Positions 1 through 12,772 of a DNA stretch of 64,000 nucleotides are shown piece after piece; the stretch's first letter is position 1; every line of letters begins with the position of its first letter. Where the stretch lies: positions 636,001 to 700,000 of the forward strand of contig BROG01000151.1 of NCBI GenBank assembly GCA_030159075.1. The letters are read 5' to 3'. The stretch is from Atrina japonica (taxonomy: Eukaryota; Mollusca; Bivalvia; Pterioida; Pinnidae). Made by a program: the position numbers and the translations under genes. Below the pieces are notes generated by a model. That model saw nothing but the letters and a program-made list of their open reading frames with translations. It did no database searches and had not been told where the DNA came from.

Positions 1-234
1 TAAAAATCAGATTAATAGTAAGGAAACAGGAAATTAGTCATTCTGTAAACTGCGCAGGTTTCTGTAGCAGATGATAACAGTAAAAAGGAGGATTAATTTA
101 CATATACACAACAATGTTTCATATAATCTTTACAAATGTGTTGATAATGGAGATACCTAATTATATGATAATGTTAATAGACTTATTTTTAGGATAAATT
201 TATCTCTAGTTGAGAATTTTGTTTCATATTTCAG
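1..234. other. Intron upstream of the first visible ABHD12 exon
   Basis: No coding exon is visible here. The stretch is AT-rich and ends in a pyrimidine-rich tract and AG (233-234) that serves as acceptor for the exon at 235. The ABHD12 exon carrying the nucleophile serine must lie upstream of the window. Confidence 0.6.
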
Positions 235-3200
235 GCCAGCATCCGAATGGAGTAATACTGGAGTCACCATTTAACAACATCAAAGATGCAGCACTAAGTC
301 ATCCATTTTCAGCTGTAAGATAAACATTTTCATATGATCTTCATTAAGGTCAACTAAATATGATGATTTTAAACTCTATTTTAAAATAGATAAAATTAAC
401 CAAAACACCATATAGAAATAGAAGTCCACATAAAATCAACCAACCAGAACATATCTATAGTGATTTTTTGGCCTTAAATACCACAGAGCAAAGATTCTCA
501 TTTTATTAGTCCCCAACCAGTGAAACCTGGGGATTGGGTAATAGGCTTTGTTTGCATCTGACCAGTTCAGATTTTGGTTCATGTTTTGTAATAGACCATT
601 TTCAAGTTGTTCCATTTCGTTGATTTTTTCTGAGAACAGATTGTACTTGGATCACGTGACTTCAGCAGCAAGTCAGGCAAGGTCACTTTCAATTTCATTC
701 TGTATAATTACTTTGGTGACTTTTAGAAATATCTTATTTCAGTTTATCTGCGAGGGATAATTTAGATGAATACTCTCTCTTATGAAGCTGACAATTGTCA
801 CCACTGTAGGCTGCTTTTCCAATTTGACATCTATTACATCATGATCTTCTTATTCCAGTTCATAAATGATAAACTGCTTTACTGGAAGTAATGATGCCCT
901 ACTATTCACATTGAAACTGCATACTCTTTATTCAGGTATCATACAGCTTTGTAAAGTTTAACCTTATTTTTTGTTTTACATATTTTTCAGCCATATAGAC
1001 ATATAACAATTTTCAAAGACATGTTACTGGATACAGTAGCCAAGACAGATATAAATTTCACAAGTGATACAAAGTAAGTGCACAAACAATGATAGTTGTA
1101 AATTTAATTGTATGGTTATTGTGTGCTTTACTAAACATTCAGCCATTTTACGCCTGATTTCTTGGCCTGAGGGAAGATACCAGTATACATACATATTGTC
1201 TGTAGATCTTTTGTTGTATAGATCTGAGTGGTTTTCACTTTTTTCTGTAGAAACAATGATAACTGCATCATCTTTAGATTTAGATGTCCTTTGATCAGGA
1301 GCAATGCTTATGGGGAGGGTGGCGCAGAACTTTAAACACTTACTAGATGCCTTCTTATCATGTTGACTGAGTAATATTACTTGATATTTTCTAATTCAGG
1401 GGATATATACAAGTACAGACTTTTGTTAACTGTTATGATATGTGCTCATTCAGATGCTAATCATACAACCACAATAGAAATGTAAATAACTTGACTGCTT
1501 ACCCAATGCTTCAGTGTTATGTCAAAGATCTCTAGAAATAATAATGAGACCGTGATTGTAATTTCAGGATTTAAAAGGAACAGATTAGAAATTAGCACAG
1601 TTTTGATAGCACAAATAAATGATTGGCCAAATACTTCCATGACCTATAATTGCACTGAGACTTAAATACTCTAAAATAAGTATACGTAAAATATTGATCA
1701 CCTTCAATGCCCTTGGTATTAATAAGTTTCCCCCAGAGTGACCTTTGTATGTTGATCTTCCTGACAGCATGTTGTAATGATAAGTGTCTTCCTGAATGCC
1801 CTGTTTATATGCCCGTCAAAGATGGGTAGTATTATGTTTTCACGGGGGCGGGGGGCAGGCACATAGCAGTTTCCACTCATTAACTTGAGTAATTTTCAAC
1901 AGATTACTTTGAAACTTTATGAGAAGGTTTATTGCCATAAAAGCTTGGACAAGTTCAAGAACCAAAATTTTTTGCCAGTTATATATCTAACTATGGCCCC
2001 ATGTAAATTTGCGGAAATAGTTTCCACTCAATAACTTTCAACAGATTAATTTGAAATTTTTTGAGAAAGTTTATTGCCATAAAAACTTGGCCAAGTTTGA
2101 AAACCAAACTTTCTCACCAGTTATATGTGGAATAATAAATTGCTCATCGACCCATGATGGGTGTATTTTGTACAGCCTCAGCGATATCCTTGTTATTGTA
2201 TAGATATTTTTCTACATATAATTGTCCATTGTACTATACAGAGATATTATTGACTGTCCTTTATATTTTTGTTTTGTTAAATAGTATTGTTTGAAGATAA
2301 AATATTTTTGACAATAAAACATTTCCTTTCAGTATAGCAGCAGTGACTTCCCCTTTGTTAATACTTCATGCAAAAGATGACCTAGTTATACCATTTGAGT
2401 TAGGAGAAAAGGTAAGACTTTTTTTTTATAATGTTATTGATGGTAACCTGTACACCAGTTTTATAGTGGTGACAAAAATTCACTCCTTAAGGTAACTACT
2501 TTGTATGATTCATTCCCATAGTGATTGCTGTAACTGAGGAAACTTTACAGCAAGAAATTTCTGTGACAAATATTGTTTTATTGAATGTAAGTTAAATGAC
2601 ATTTACAGTACTTGTCATGATTAATATCACAAGTCTGTATGTCATGATCTGTATCACATGTTTATTGACATGGTCAGTATCACAAGTATGTATGTTATGA
2701 ACAGTATACATGTAACATGTTTACATGTCATGATCACCATGATGTTTACATGTTATGATCACCATGATGTTTACATGTCATGATCACCATGATGTTTACA
2801 TGTCATGTTTAGCATGATGTTTACATGTCATGTTTAGCATGATGTTCACATGTCATGTTTAGCATGATGTTTACATGTCATGTTTAGCATGATTTTTACA
2901 TGGTATGTTCAGGATTATGTTTACATATGTTTACATGTCATAATCAACATGATATATACATGTTATGATCAACATGATGTTTATATGTCATGACCAGTAT
3001 CACATATATACATGTCATGACTGGTATCACTAGTTTTAATGTTTTGACAGTGATGTGTCTATTGCAGTCAATCTGTTACCACCATCATTGATGTAGGTCA
3101 TGTTTAAACTTTCAACATTTTCTATTTCTTCTTCTCAAAAACTACTTTTCTAATTAAATTAAATTTTTATATCTAACGCCTATATGTTAAAGACAACTGA

Positions 3201-4771
3201 CTCTTGAATCATATGACCAATTAAGTTCATTTGACTTCACATTGAAGAATGTACTGTGTGTAGATTTTATATATCACATGATATAAGCACATTTGAGGTT
3301 GGATATCCTCTATATCTTTTAATCCTGATTTATTCTAATTAGCTGTATAAGTCAGCCTTGAAGAGTAGACCAGCCGGTAGTGGCCCACTAGAATTCATCC
3401 CTTTAGAGGCTACACATGGATATGGTCACAAACATATATTCAAGGCTCCTGAACTGCCTAGTATTATAAGGTAAGTTGACCTGACGTACTTTTTAATATC
3501 AGCTATACTGTACAAATGTAAATAATTGTCAAATTAAATGACGTACATTGTAATAATAGTAATATCTTAAAGCCACATTGTGGGGAGTAATGTTCATAAA
3601 TAAACTTTCTGTACTCACTTAATGCTTATTTGCATTTACTTTTATCATATTTTTGAAGTTCTATTCCAACTTATTAGTTAATAATTCGTGGGAAACACCC
3701 AGCACATTGATCTATTTATAAATTAAAAATAATATGATAGTGATGAGAAATTGAAAACAAGGGTGCGTGAAAATCAAAACAAACTCTTCATGATGGCGAG
3801 TTCCGACAGCAATGCCTCGGTAGGTAAAAAGTGTCTATACTTACTGAATCATTGTTGAGTAGGACACACAGTCATGTGTTATGATGGAATTGATTGCAAG
3901 TTTATATCAATAACAATTTATCTATATAAACTGTGATGCACAATCCAACATGTTGATGACCATGTGAAAGTATCAACCACATGTACGCGCATTTACCAGT
4001 GATCAAGCACGATGATTGCCAATTTTCCATTCAATTTCAATTTCAGCTTAGACCTCAAAGATATTTCCTAAGTGTAATCATCTTATGCTCCTTCACATTC
4101 TGATTTTTCCTGTGTGTTTTTCACAGAACTGGACTAGGTGGTTTTTTTTCATTTTTTGGGGGTGTTTTTGCTCACTTCTTGATTGTGGGTCACATGTCGG
4201 CAGTCACATGCTGGTACTTTACAATAACTAGGGTGAAACTTACATATTCATATACCAAAGGAAATTTAAGATTTCCTACAGAATTCCTTCAATAACTCCA
4301 TTAATGCATCAATTTTTTTTTTTGCCAAATTTTTTATTTCCATAAGAAGGGATTTGTACAGATAATGTAAAAAATTACAATAACTTCCCCGGAATGTTAC
4401 TTTAAGATATATTTCTTTAAGTTAAATCATACCATTGATACAAAAGCTCATGATTAGTATCCAGTTTTACTTCAGTTTTTGTCATTATTTGTATCTTCCA
4501 AAATTTTATGTTGAATTTTGTTGATTTATAGAAATGACAACTATACTTATCACGTTTCTTGTGTAAGCTTCATAGCAACTTTGATTTCATAGTTTTCATT
4601 CTCCACTGTTCCGATTTACTAAACATAAATCATTCTCCGACCTAAATCACTTATGAAATGTAAAATGGAGTAATATGGTGGTCTACTGTGGTAGGGTCTA
4701 CATTAAATCATTGTTTCATATCTTTATCTTACAGGAAATTTGTAGAACTGAGCTCCAAAAGAGTTTCATAA
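235..4771 (+). CDS. ABHD12: ABHD12 homologue, C-terminal half (lipase, alpha/beta hydrolase), partial at 5' end
   Basis: Exons: 235-314, 991-1073, 2333-2411, 3343-3470 and 4735-4771 (stop TAA 4769-4771). Each intron begins GT and ends AG, and phases agree. The conceptual protein contains VILESPFNNIKDAALSHPFS, then SPLLILHAKDDLVIPFELG, then GYGHKHIFKAPELPSIIRKF, ending in SSKRVS. These align without gaps to remembered human ABHD12 blocks (ILESPFTNI, SHPFS, LLILHAEDDPVVPF, GYRHKYIYKSPELP). The catalytic acid lies in the HAKDD block and the catalytic histidine is the H of GYGH; the nucleophile elbow is upstream of the window. ABHD12 is known as an ER-membrane serine hydrolase acting on lysophosphatidylserine and 2-arachidonoylglycerol. 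The reading frame is intact, so a functional gene is inferred. The last exon is short, with only 11 complete codons before the stop. Confidence 0.93.
1866..2130. repeat. Two tandem diverged copies of a ~150-bp dispersed repeat in an ABHD12 intron
   Basis: The block starting GTTTCCACTCATTAACTT (about 1869) recurs as GTTTCCACTCAATAACTT (about 2020). Both continue with similar text through a shared 'TTATTGCCATAAAA.CTTGG' stretch. The 'TTTCCACTCAATAAC' type is common in bivalve genomes (from memory). The likely origin is a degraded transposon; no coding frame survives. Confidence 0.6.
2640..3035. repeat. 25-bp minisatellite in an ABHD12 intron
   Basis: The core TTTACATGTCATG recurs at exactly 25-bp steps (for example TTACATG at 2721, 2746, 2771, 2796) with the alternating middle words ATCACCATGATG and TTTAGCATGATG. 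About 14 units can be followed before the pattern decays on both sides. It lies in the intron between the exons ending at 2411 and starting at 3343. Confidence 0.85.
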
Positions 4772-5199
4772 ATGTGGTCATGAAATATAGTGGTGACGGT
4801 ATGAAACTTACAATCATAATCAGCGAGGATTCCGATACAGATGATGTGATACTTTGGTTTTATTTTTTTATGAATGATTTTAAGATATTTAAAATATTAA
4901 CTGAGTTATTAAGATATAGATGTGAATTTAAATATTTTATTTCATTTGTAAGTAAATGCAAGATAAATATGATAAATGTTATTAAATATATACTGGTAAG
5001 CCAGTTTAGGAACTGTTTGATGGATATCTAGTATTTTTAAGAAATTCATACACTTTTTTTTTTTTTTGGAAATGTAAATTGTTTTCAGATTTCATTTGTT
5101 AACAATTTTGATACATTGGTTGATTGAACTGTTATCACCATACAGAATACTGAGACCATAGATTATGCTGGCACTATGATGAATAGTTCTGACAATTCT

Positions 5200-5386
5200 G
5201 TACTGGTGAAGGATCAGTAGCCGGCTATAGTGTCATTTTGTCATCATTATGTACCACAACAAAATTTTTTTCCTTTTGTTTGAGAGAATTGTCCAACAGC
5301 TGGGATTGATAAAAAAAATCTCAAAAAATCATCTATATAGTCAAAATCCAGTAATAGCCGGCTACTGGTCCCTAACCATTAGTAAG
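5200..5386. mobile_element. MITE-like element with CAGTAGCCGGCTAT ends
   Basis: CAGTAGCCGGCTAT at 5215-5228 is matched by its exact reverse complement ending at 5367. Weaker inverted similarity continues outward on both sides to roughly 5200 and 5386. There is no coding capacity and no clear target duplication, so the superfamily is unknown. Confidence 0.7.
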
Positions 5387-6894
5387 ATAAATTCTCTTCT
5401 ATAAATTTACACTTGTATTACATCTGAGCATTCATTATTTGTGTTCATTTCATACCAGTGATCTGTTGTTTCTAGTCATTCATTTCTATAGATGTTATTT
5501 GAAATGTGTTATAGATTTATGTGTTAGAAGATTTTATGTAGATGTATTTGTTTTATTTTTGTTGTTGATCTGTAAAGCATTAGATCTGTGTAAGATAGAC
5601 TTGTAAATGACATTGTTTTTAACCATTGTAAATTTAGAAGTATGAAAGTCATTTGTTATTATAATGAGATAGAATTATATGGATCCAATTATGTAATTCG
5701 ACAAGCTTTAGTTGGTCTAGTTTTGGCATCTGGATATAAACAACACAGCCTACCTCATGAAGTGAAAGAATTGAATTTTCTGTGAGGCATGATTTAAGAA
5801 TACCACATAGAATATATGTATACAAGACCTGTATATGTCCACACACCTCAACACGTGAAAAAGAATTATAATGTATGTGTATAGACAATTTAGCTTCCTA
5901 CCACATTCTTCTGATATTGCTTCAGCTTCAACCTATACTTGAACATGTATGGTAAATGTTCTCGGAGTGTTTGACCTAAAGGTCACATGCATATTAAAAT
6001 TATGTTGGAAAAACAGTATTGCTACACAGTATTTATTTCATGCCTGAACAACAATCAATGTAGGTCATTTCATGTTCAGAGATATAATTTATTGTAAACA
6101 AATGGTTTAGATTTGATAATTCAAGTAAGAAAATACTGTAAACGACAGTTTATATTGCTATAAATTCTAGTTATTACTGTTTCAGTCCTCATTTTTAGAA
6201 GTAAAAGAAATACAGTTATCAATACTGTCCATAAAGAAATTTGATATCTGTGTTCAACTGGCTACCAATGTAAGGTGTGCTGGTTGTAATATATTTTTGT
6301 TATTTATATTTTTTGTGTGATGGATAAATGATCTAAGATAATTATTATATTGTGTTATAATCTGATGTCTTAATATAGTCACTAGATGTTTTGCTCTCTG
6401 AGTCTCTTACAAACAGCTGTAGTTTTTGCAGAGTTTTTATTGATCTTTTTGAGGGTGGACTTTACACACATGTGACCCTTTAGAAATCTGACCTTGCATT
6501 CGTTTGACTCGGCGTTGATCTGAATGTGTACATTTTACTTTACTCTCTGCATGTCTGACCTTGTAACTATAAGTCTGCATTTATTAATTCAGCCTCTCTT
6601 GTCCTAGACAACATTTCCTTACATGTGTTGTTTTTATATATATTTCCTCACATGCATAGTGTGTAGTTTATATTAGTATCTTTTATTATAACTATTACAT
6701 AATTTATTGACTTCTTTTTTTTTCTTTTGTTCTCAATGTTCCATCCTCTGTAAAACTACCAATGTACAAAACTAAAGCCCACATATTTATCACCTTACAA
6801 AGGTAGTTTTCAAGTTAATATTCAATGTATTTCTAACTATTTTTCACTGGACCTGATATTGAATTTTGTTTTATTATCACACATATCTGTCACA

Positions 6895-7165
6895 TATATA
6901 ATGTCAAGGTCAAATATTTTTGGAATTTATATCTTACAACATCTAATATACAATATGTCAAGATAAAGTATTTTGGATCGTGTATCTTTGTCTGACATAA
7001 ATGTCAAGGTCAAATATTTTTGGAATCTTGTATCTTACAACATCTCTAATATACAATATGTCAAGGTCAAACGTTTTGGATCTTGTATCTTTGTCTGACA
7101 TAAATATCAAGGTCAAATATTTTGGATCTTTTGTATCATTATTACATAAACAATGTCAAGGTCAC
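6895..7165. repeat. Degenerate 45-100 bp repeat containing five TCAAGGTCA words
   Basis: Units read roughly 'TCAAGGTCAAATATTTTGGA..TTGTATCTT'. The word TCAAGGTCA occurs at 6904, 7004, 7061, 7107 and 7155. The region lies downstream of the ABHD12 stop, probably in the 3' UTR. Confidence 0.7.
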
Positions 7166-8404
7166 AGATGGTAACAAATGAAGTCACTGTAGTGTCATGT
7201 TTCAAGCTAACAATACATATCTCTAATTCATTTGTTAGTTATTTCAGAGTTTATTTTAATCAGCTTTTGTAGGTACTGTTACTTCATAAAACAATGTACA
7301 TGTATTCAGATTCTGTAGATATTTAGTTGTATAATGTTTCATTTTGATTTTATAGTAATTTCAAATACTAATGAGTGGGTCGTATTGCAATATAGTTGAT
7401 TATTTTTACGTAGTGTATATACCTGTGGTTTTACAATCTAAAAAACAAATTTTATTTTATATTACTATTTTCAGTTATTACTTGTTTTTAAGCTTCCAAC
7501 TTCAGTACATCTACAATATATGTAGATATATGTCCTGTGATTAAATTTGTATCTGATATTTCTTTGCTATGTTAAAGATCTGAAGATTTTCTCTCTTTAT
7601 AATATATTTACACAAACTTGTTCTTTTATCTCATACCTGTATGTATACAACACTTTAAAGTATGAACATGTGATAGTTTTGAACTGGAAAATTTTACTAA
7701 AAGAGCTAATGGTCCATAATTTGTTGAATACAGTACAGGTATGTATAAAGACAAAAATTAAGTTATTTTTTGTGTATAGCCTTTTAGAAATGTGGATTAT
7801 AGATTTTTAAGCACTTGTCTTATCCACACATTGTTTTTATTTGTTATAGCCAGCTGTAAATGGTCGTTTTTATATAATAGTGAAGTGTTAGATGTTTTGT
7901 GAACTACAGTTGCTATAGTGATATCGTTTGGTATAAAAGATGCGAAGGGGATTTATTACCAGATAAAAATGCCTTGCACTATTGTAAAATGATCTCTATT
8001 TATTATGTTTGTGTCTTGATGTTTGATTTTGTAATCATGGAATGATGTCGAACCACAACAAAATGTCCGGGAGATTGTATATCATTTTTCATCATAATGT
8101 GATGTGTGAATTTTTAATATCAGTTACTATAAAGTGATGTGTGAATATGTTGTGAGTTGTATCATTACAGTAATATGTGAATATTGAACACTGTATGTGA
8201 AGTAGATAATATTACATGTTTCTCTGTGGTGTATAATGCATGTTAAGCCAATATTTTGTATTCAAGGGTTAAAATTATCACTTGGCTATTCAACCAAATT
8301 TTCAGTCTTGGAATTGACACTGACATTCTTGTTTGACGCCATGGTTTTATCAGTGATGTCACTGCTGGGCAACAGTATAATGGACCGGGTTGAAACAGTT
8401 CAAC

Positions 8405-8901
8405 AAATTTGTCACCCTTCTGAACATTTAAACAGAAAATGATAGAAGCATGTCTCATGCTTAATTCCAGTAAATTCATTAAGCTGAAATAGAAAGAAGG
8501 GTGTAAAATGTGTAATCTTTTAATGAATCATACATCTTTCACCTATATTTATTAACAATAATCTAAACCCTAACAGCTCGTAATAATTTAAACTTTACAG
8601 TTCATATTCCATCACTAAGGATTATTAGTTTCTCAAAAGATTCATTTATTAATTTTCATGTTAACAGTCACAACAGTAGCCTACAGTTGAAAAATATTTG
8701 AGTGCTCTTGGTTTTATTTGTCAATATCTCAATTATGAATGACTGTTTTATGATCATACTAAGAGTTGCTGCCATTTGCTCACGTGCATTAGGTGGTAAA
8801 TACAGAAAAATATATTCCGCCTGATCAGGGAGATACTGCTAGTTATGATTCGTGAATTTACCAATCAAAACGAGGAGATTCTATTCAGAAGGGTGACAAA
8901 T
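8405..8901. repeat. Perfect 17-bp inverted repeat about 460 bp apart
   Basis: TTTGTCACCCTTCTGAA at 8406-8422 and its exact reverse complement at 8884-8900 bracket a non-coding segment. This is probably the two ends of an old inverted-repeat element; no target duplication was identified. Confidence 0.55.
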
Positions 8902-8934
8902 TCTTATATAGGGCATTGGGTAAATAATATTGAC

Positions 8935-9115
8935 TGATAGCTAATAAGTCACAGTACTGACTAATGTCAAAGTACTGTCTGATGTCAGTAGGCCTACCGA
9001 CTGATGTCACTGTACTGACTGATGTCAAAGTACTGACTGTTGGCACAGTACAAACTGATGTCATAGTACAAACTGATATCACAGTACTGACTGATGTCAC
9101 AGTACTGTCTGATGT
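8935..9115. repeat. ~18-bp tandem repeat (ACTGATGTCACAGT type)
   Basis: Variants of TGACTGATGTCACAGTAC repeat about nine times. The array gives a spurious minus-strand open frame rich in TSVSTV repeats, which is not a gene. Confidence 0.8.
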
Positions 9116-10368
9116 GTGAATGCCATGTCATTGTACATTAATTATGATCGTTTCTCATCATCATTAGGTGACCATGTGATGTTTCACTGATTGTGCAAAT
9201 TTCACATCTTAATATGTGAATGAGTTGTGTTCAGGTTAGAAGTTCACAACGATGCCATCATTGTAGTGATAAAGAAAACATCATACTGTCTTATGATTCA
9301 GCAAGTTATACAATCATTAATTGATGTGAGATATCTCTCTCACTTTGTATTTAAAGAATTTAAGAATGCAAAATGAAAAGGATAAAAATGTTATTTTCAA
9401 ATTTCATTTGTCTCTAAGTAAAACTTTTTGACTTTGTGTTATAGGTAGATATTTGTATCTCTCCTTGTGATATTATGTATCAAATTTGATTTCTACCTTT
9501 CTTTCTGATGAATGACTTTACACGTGCTTGTATTTCCTACATCATAAAATAGATGTAAATCTGGGTTTATGATCTGATATATCCTCCTATAAATCCATCC
9601 AGTCAAGGAGGATAATGTTAACTCATACACTCCCTAAAGTCACATTTGTACTAGTCTGAGTCCATTATTTTTCAAGAATTGATAAGTTAATGGAGTAAAA
9701 TGAAGTATTTTGTAATACATTGTAATGTATTGATACACGTACCAATATCTGAATATTCTTTTTCTTTAAAACAATTGTTACAGAATTAACTTTTGTATTT
9801 TGTGCTAACATTTGTTAGAAGTCTTAAATCTTGTCTACATATCTTTAACACAGATGATTTAACCTGCAGTTGAGAGAGAAAAAAAGAGGGGGGACAAAAC
9901 TGAATTAATAATTCATATTTAAAATTATTACAATGAGAAAGTAAGTACTGGTAATTGGAGATCTGCATTATAATTAAAAGTCCATTAACCAGTAACATGA
10001 CTGTAAACAAATTAAAAAAAAAAAAAAATTGGGGGGGGAGGGGGGTTCAAAATATTTGGATGATTTGGACTTAGCCTTAGTGTAAATCCCCTTATGTTTA
10101 TCTGTTGCTAAGTTACTCTGATGTTACATTTTAAAATTTTGGTTAATTGTAGATTCTAATACATTTTAACTCGATATTTTTTTTTTTACTTTCACCTAAA
10201 CCTTTTTTTCTGTCTAATATCTGGAAAATTCAATCGAACAGTATTTGAATTGTATTTGATGAAGACAATCTTACTGCATTCTAACTGTATAGAGCGAAAG
10301 GATTTAAAAAAAGATTTCTGTTTGTGTGTGGATTGATGTCATATGCAATCATCAATGCAAGTTTCAAC

Positions 10369-10386
10369 AATAAAATGATTAATAAA
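10369..10386 (+). terminator. Candidate ABHD12 polyadenylation signals (two AATAAA)
   Basis: AATAAA occurs at 10369-10374 and again at 10381-10386, followed by a GT/T-rich tract at about 10390-10412 typical of a downstream element. The distance from the stop codon (5.6 kb) makes the assignment tentative. Confidence 0.4.
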
Positions 10387-10436
10387 CTTGATGTTGTCTG
10401 TTTTGTTTTGCTGATTTTAGTCCCAGAAAGGTCCAG

Positions 10437-11051
10437 GTGCCAGTTTCACTAAATGTCATATCTTTGCCCACAAACGTAGACATAACTCAAGCAGGGATTA
10501 ACAGACCCTTTTTGGGACAGGATCCTGTACCCTTCCAATTGGGAATTTTATGCTGCAATGGGCAAAATTGGGGGAAAAGTAACTAGTCATTAAAGTCGTA
10601 AGAATAAAGACACAAAAATTTAAATATTGACAACATGGATTTCATCTAAGACTTCAAAGTGCAGTTCATACATTTACTTTATTGTTTAATACTGAATATG
10701 AATGACATGGTGAACATAACTGGAAAATGTTTGCTAAAAATTGGGGAAAAAATAGTAGATTTTGCATTGGGAATGGGTCCTTTTACAGGACCCGCATGTT
10801 GATTATATTAATCCCTGTTGAGAAACGATTTTATTTATCTGTTTCAGTTTCACAAAAGATTGTAAACATATGCTTATTACTTGTTAACATACACTAAGTT
10901 ACGTGTGAAATTAGTAGTAGTTTGGAGCAGATGTAGACTCGGACAAGTTTACTCACAAGATGAAAGATACAACCTTTAGTGAAACTCATTTTAGACATGA
11001 GTCTAGATTTACGTCTACATGTAAAGTTACCACCTTTAGTGAAACTGGCCA
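10437..11051. mobile_element. Inverted-repeat element with GCCAGTTTCACTAAA ends
   Basis: GCCAGTTTCACTAAA at about 10439 is mirrored by TTTAGTGAAACTGGC ending near 11049, about 610 bp apart. The right-hand terminal word TTTAGTGAAACT is also present once more at about 10976. Ends of this kind are common in mollusc MITEs (from memory). It contains a second nested element at 10492-10817 and has no coding capacity. Confidence 0.7.
10492..10817. mobile_element. Nested element with CAGGGATTAA termini
   Basis: CAGGGATTAA at 10492-10501 and its exact reverse complement TTAATCCCTG at 10808-10817 delimit 326 bp. The flanks continue as an imperfect inverted repeat (CTCAAG on the left, TTGAG on the right) rather than as a direct repeat, so no target duplication can be claimed. 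The CAGNG start resembles hAT-type ends. It lies wholly inside the element at 10437-11051. Confidence 0.65.
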
Positions 11052-11068
11052 CAGGTGAGCAAGTTCTG

Positions 11069-11417
11069 GGACGTAAGTCACCAAATTGACTCATTACTCG
11101 AGCTCAATTAACTTTTGTGATTTTAAGATTAAACACACAATTTATGCTTTAACTGATTATTTTATTATATGGTGTACAATTTTCAATAATAATGAAATGG
11201 ATTGCTCATTTGAAGAAGACACCAGAAATATCATATTTTGAATACGATAATAAAGATATTTTTTTTTTGTGGGGGCAAATCATAAATTTGACTGGAATGA
11301 AAAAAGTGCATTTCCTATTCAGAAATTTTATAAACAATTTTTATGGTCAATTTAATAGAATAAAAGTTGAGATAGCGTAGTGTATTGATTAAATTTGGTG
11401 ACTTCAGGTCTTTCAGT
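11069..11417 (-). mobile_element. Second, diverged copy of the AAGTCACCAAATTTACTC family
   Basis: AAGTCACCAAATTGACTCA at about 11075 is mirrored by a TTAAATTTGGTGACTT block at about 11391-11406. An internal word related to CTTCAAATGAGCAAT is shared with the copy at 14053-14457 but in opposite orientation, so the two copies are inverted relative to each other. There is no open reading frame of transposase type. Confidence 0.6.
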
Positions 11418-12538
11418 TATTGATTAGCAATTTATGGAAATTCTGAATTATAAACATAATATTGTCCTTACTCACCAGAGATCATAGCATAAGGGATTGA
11501 GCTTAATATTTGGTTTATCATCTCAGTGCATGATGCCTCTATATGCTATGGAAACATTGATATCTGAACATTGAACGATAATTAAAAGAAAGTTGCCCAC
11601 CTTAAGCATATCACCAATATATATATTTTGACAAAAACATTCATCTACCTAGGATGTATGTCTGCACTATAAATGTTCAGCCTAGTTGTAGAAATGAAAT
11701 CAACAAAAGGGAATAACTCTTAAAAATATGGGTGATAGGATCACAATTTCGTGACACTTCATAAGATGTATAACTGCACCAAATATGGGGAGACAAGTTG
11801 GAGAAATGAAGATGTGGCCTTTAGAAAAGCAAAGGATGGACAGACACAATCAAAGTTGTAGTTTCCCCTTAGAAACTGGTGGGGGACTACCTAAAGGCTC
11901 CAAGAAACTGTACTCCAACAGATGACCATAGAGTCTTTTAAGTGAAACAGTCTCTGAATATGAGTTTCATGAAGGTCATCCAAGATTGTACGCAGATACA
12001 TCAATCCAGTCATTTGTAGATTTTAGTTATAAACATGTTTTATGACCAGCAATCATGATTTCAACAACCATAACTCCTAAATACCTTAACAGGATTGTGA
12101 TTTGCATAATTAGATTTTGATATACATAAGAAATTACAGCATAAACCTTTTTTCTGGAAGTTAAAGTTTTTAAGTTACAGACTAAATTGTAATTTAATAC
12201 TAACTATAAGTCTTGTAGATCTGTAATATCAAAGTGTAAGAAATGAATTTGTACATTTTTGCAACCCAGTCTTTCTCTGTGATTCTTCCTAATTCATATA
12301 AAACTAATAGAATTTCTTGGAAAACTGCTGTTATTAAATGATTGGAATGGACGCTATAATGATAATTATGGCCAAGTTTATTAATGGACCATATGAACAA
12401 ATCAACATCTTTGTACAGCTTGCACTAGAATGATTCAAGACATTTTTGGTTGAACTCTTCCATGTAGGTTTCTGTTAAAATTATCAAAAATTTTAACAAT
12501 AAAATTGCTGGATAAGATCAGATTTAATGGAACATATA

Positions 12539-12702
12539 CAGTCAAACCCAGATATATGTACTGAAATCAAAGGGGAATGAATTTTTCTTTCAAATAAACA
12601 GGGCTTTCAAAATAACTGGAATATAATGGTAATAAAGAAATTTGGCTCGGGAATAAAAATAATTTTAATAAGGCAGTATTTCAATATAAGTGGGCTTGAC
12701 TG
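12539..12702. mobile_element. MITE with CAGTCAARCCC ends and TA target duplication
   Basis: The left end CAGTCAAACCC (12539) and the reverse complement of the right end, CAGTCAAGCCC (ending 12702), form terminal inverted repeats. TA lies directly outside on both sides (12537-12538 and 12703-12704), as expected for Tc1/mariner-type insertion. At 164 bp it is non-autonomous. Confidence 0.8.
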
Positions 12703-12766
12703 TACTTCTCCATTTCATACACACATGCTAAATAGAGACAAACACTTGATTTCATTTTAACACTGA

Positions 12767-12772
12767 TTTATT
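12767..12772 (-). terminator. Candidate BAHD1 polyadenylation signal (AATAAA on minus)
   Basis: TTTATT on the plus strand reads AATAAA on the minus strand and is followed (minus direction) by a GT-rich tract near 12725-12755. The BAHD1 stop is 9.5 kb away, so this is only the last plausible site before a cluster of transposons. Earlier sites are equally possible. Confidence 0.2.

Larger units (their letters stand above)
4772..10390 (+). other. Probable long 3' UTR or 3' flank of ABHD12
   Basis: There are no further exons of this gene and no convincing new gene in 5.6 kb; open frames are short and AT-driven. The stretch holds a short inverted-repeat element (5200-5386), a degenerate 50-60 bp repeat (6895-7165), a 17-bp perfect inverted repeat (8406-8422 with 8884-8900) and an 18-bp tandem repeat (8935-9115). 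The first well-placed pair of AATAAA signals followed by a GT-rich tract is near 10370. Whether transcription runs that far is inference. Confidence 0.35.

Noticed and set aside
4675..5031. 118-codon open frame overlapping the last ABHD12 exon
   Set aside because: It is in another frame from the conserved ABHD12 reading, which ends at 4771; the remainder is AT-rich UTR translation.
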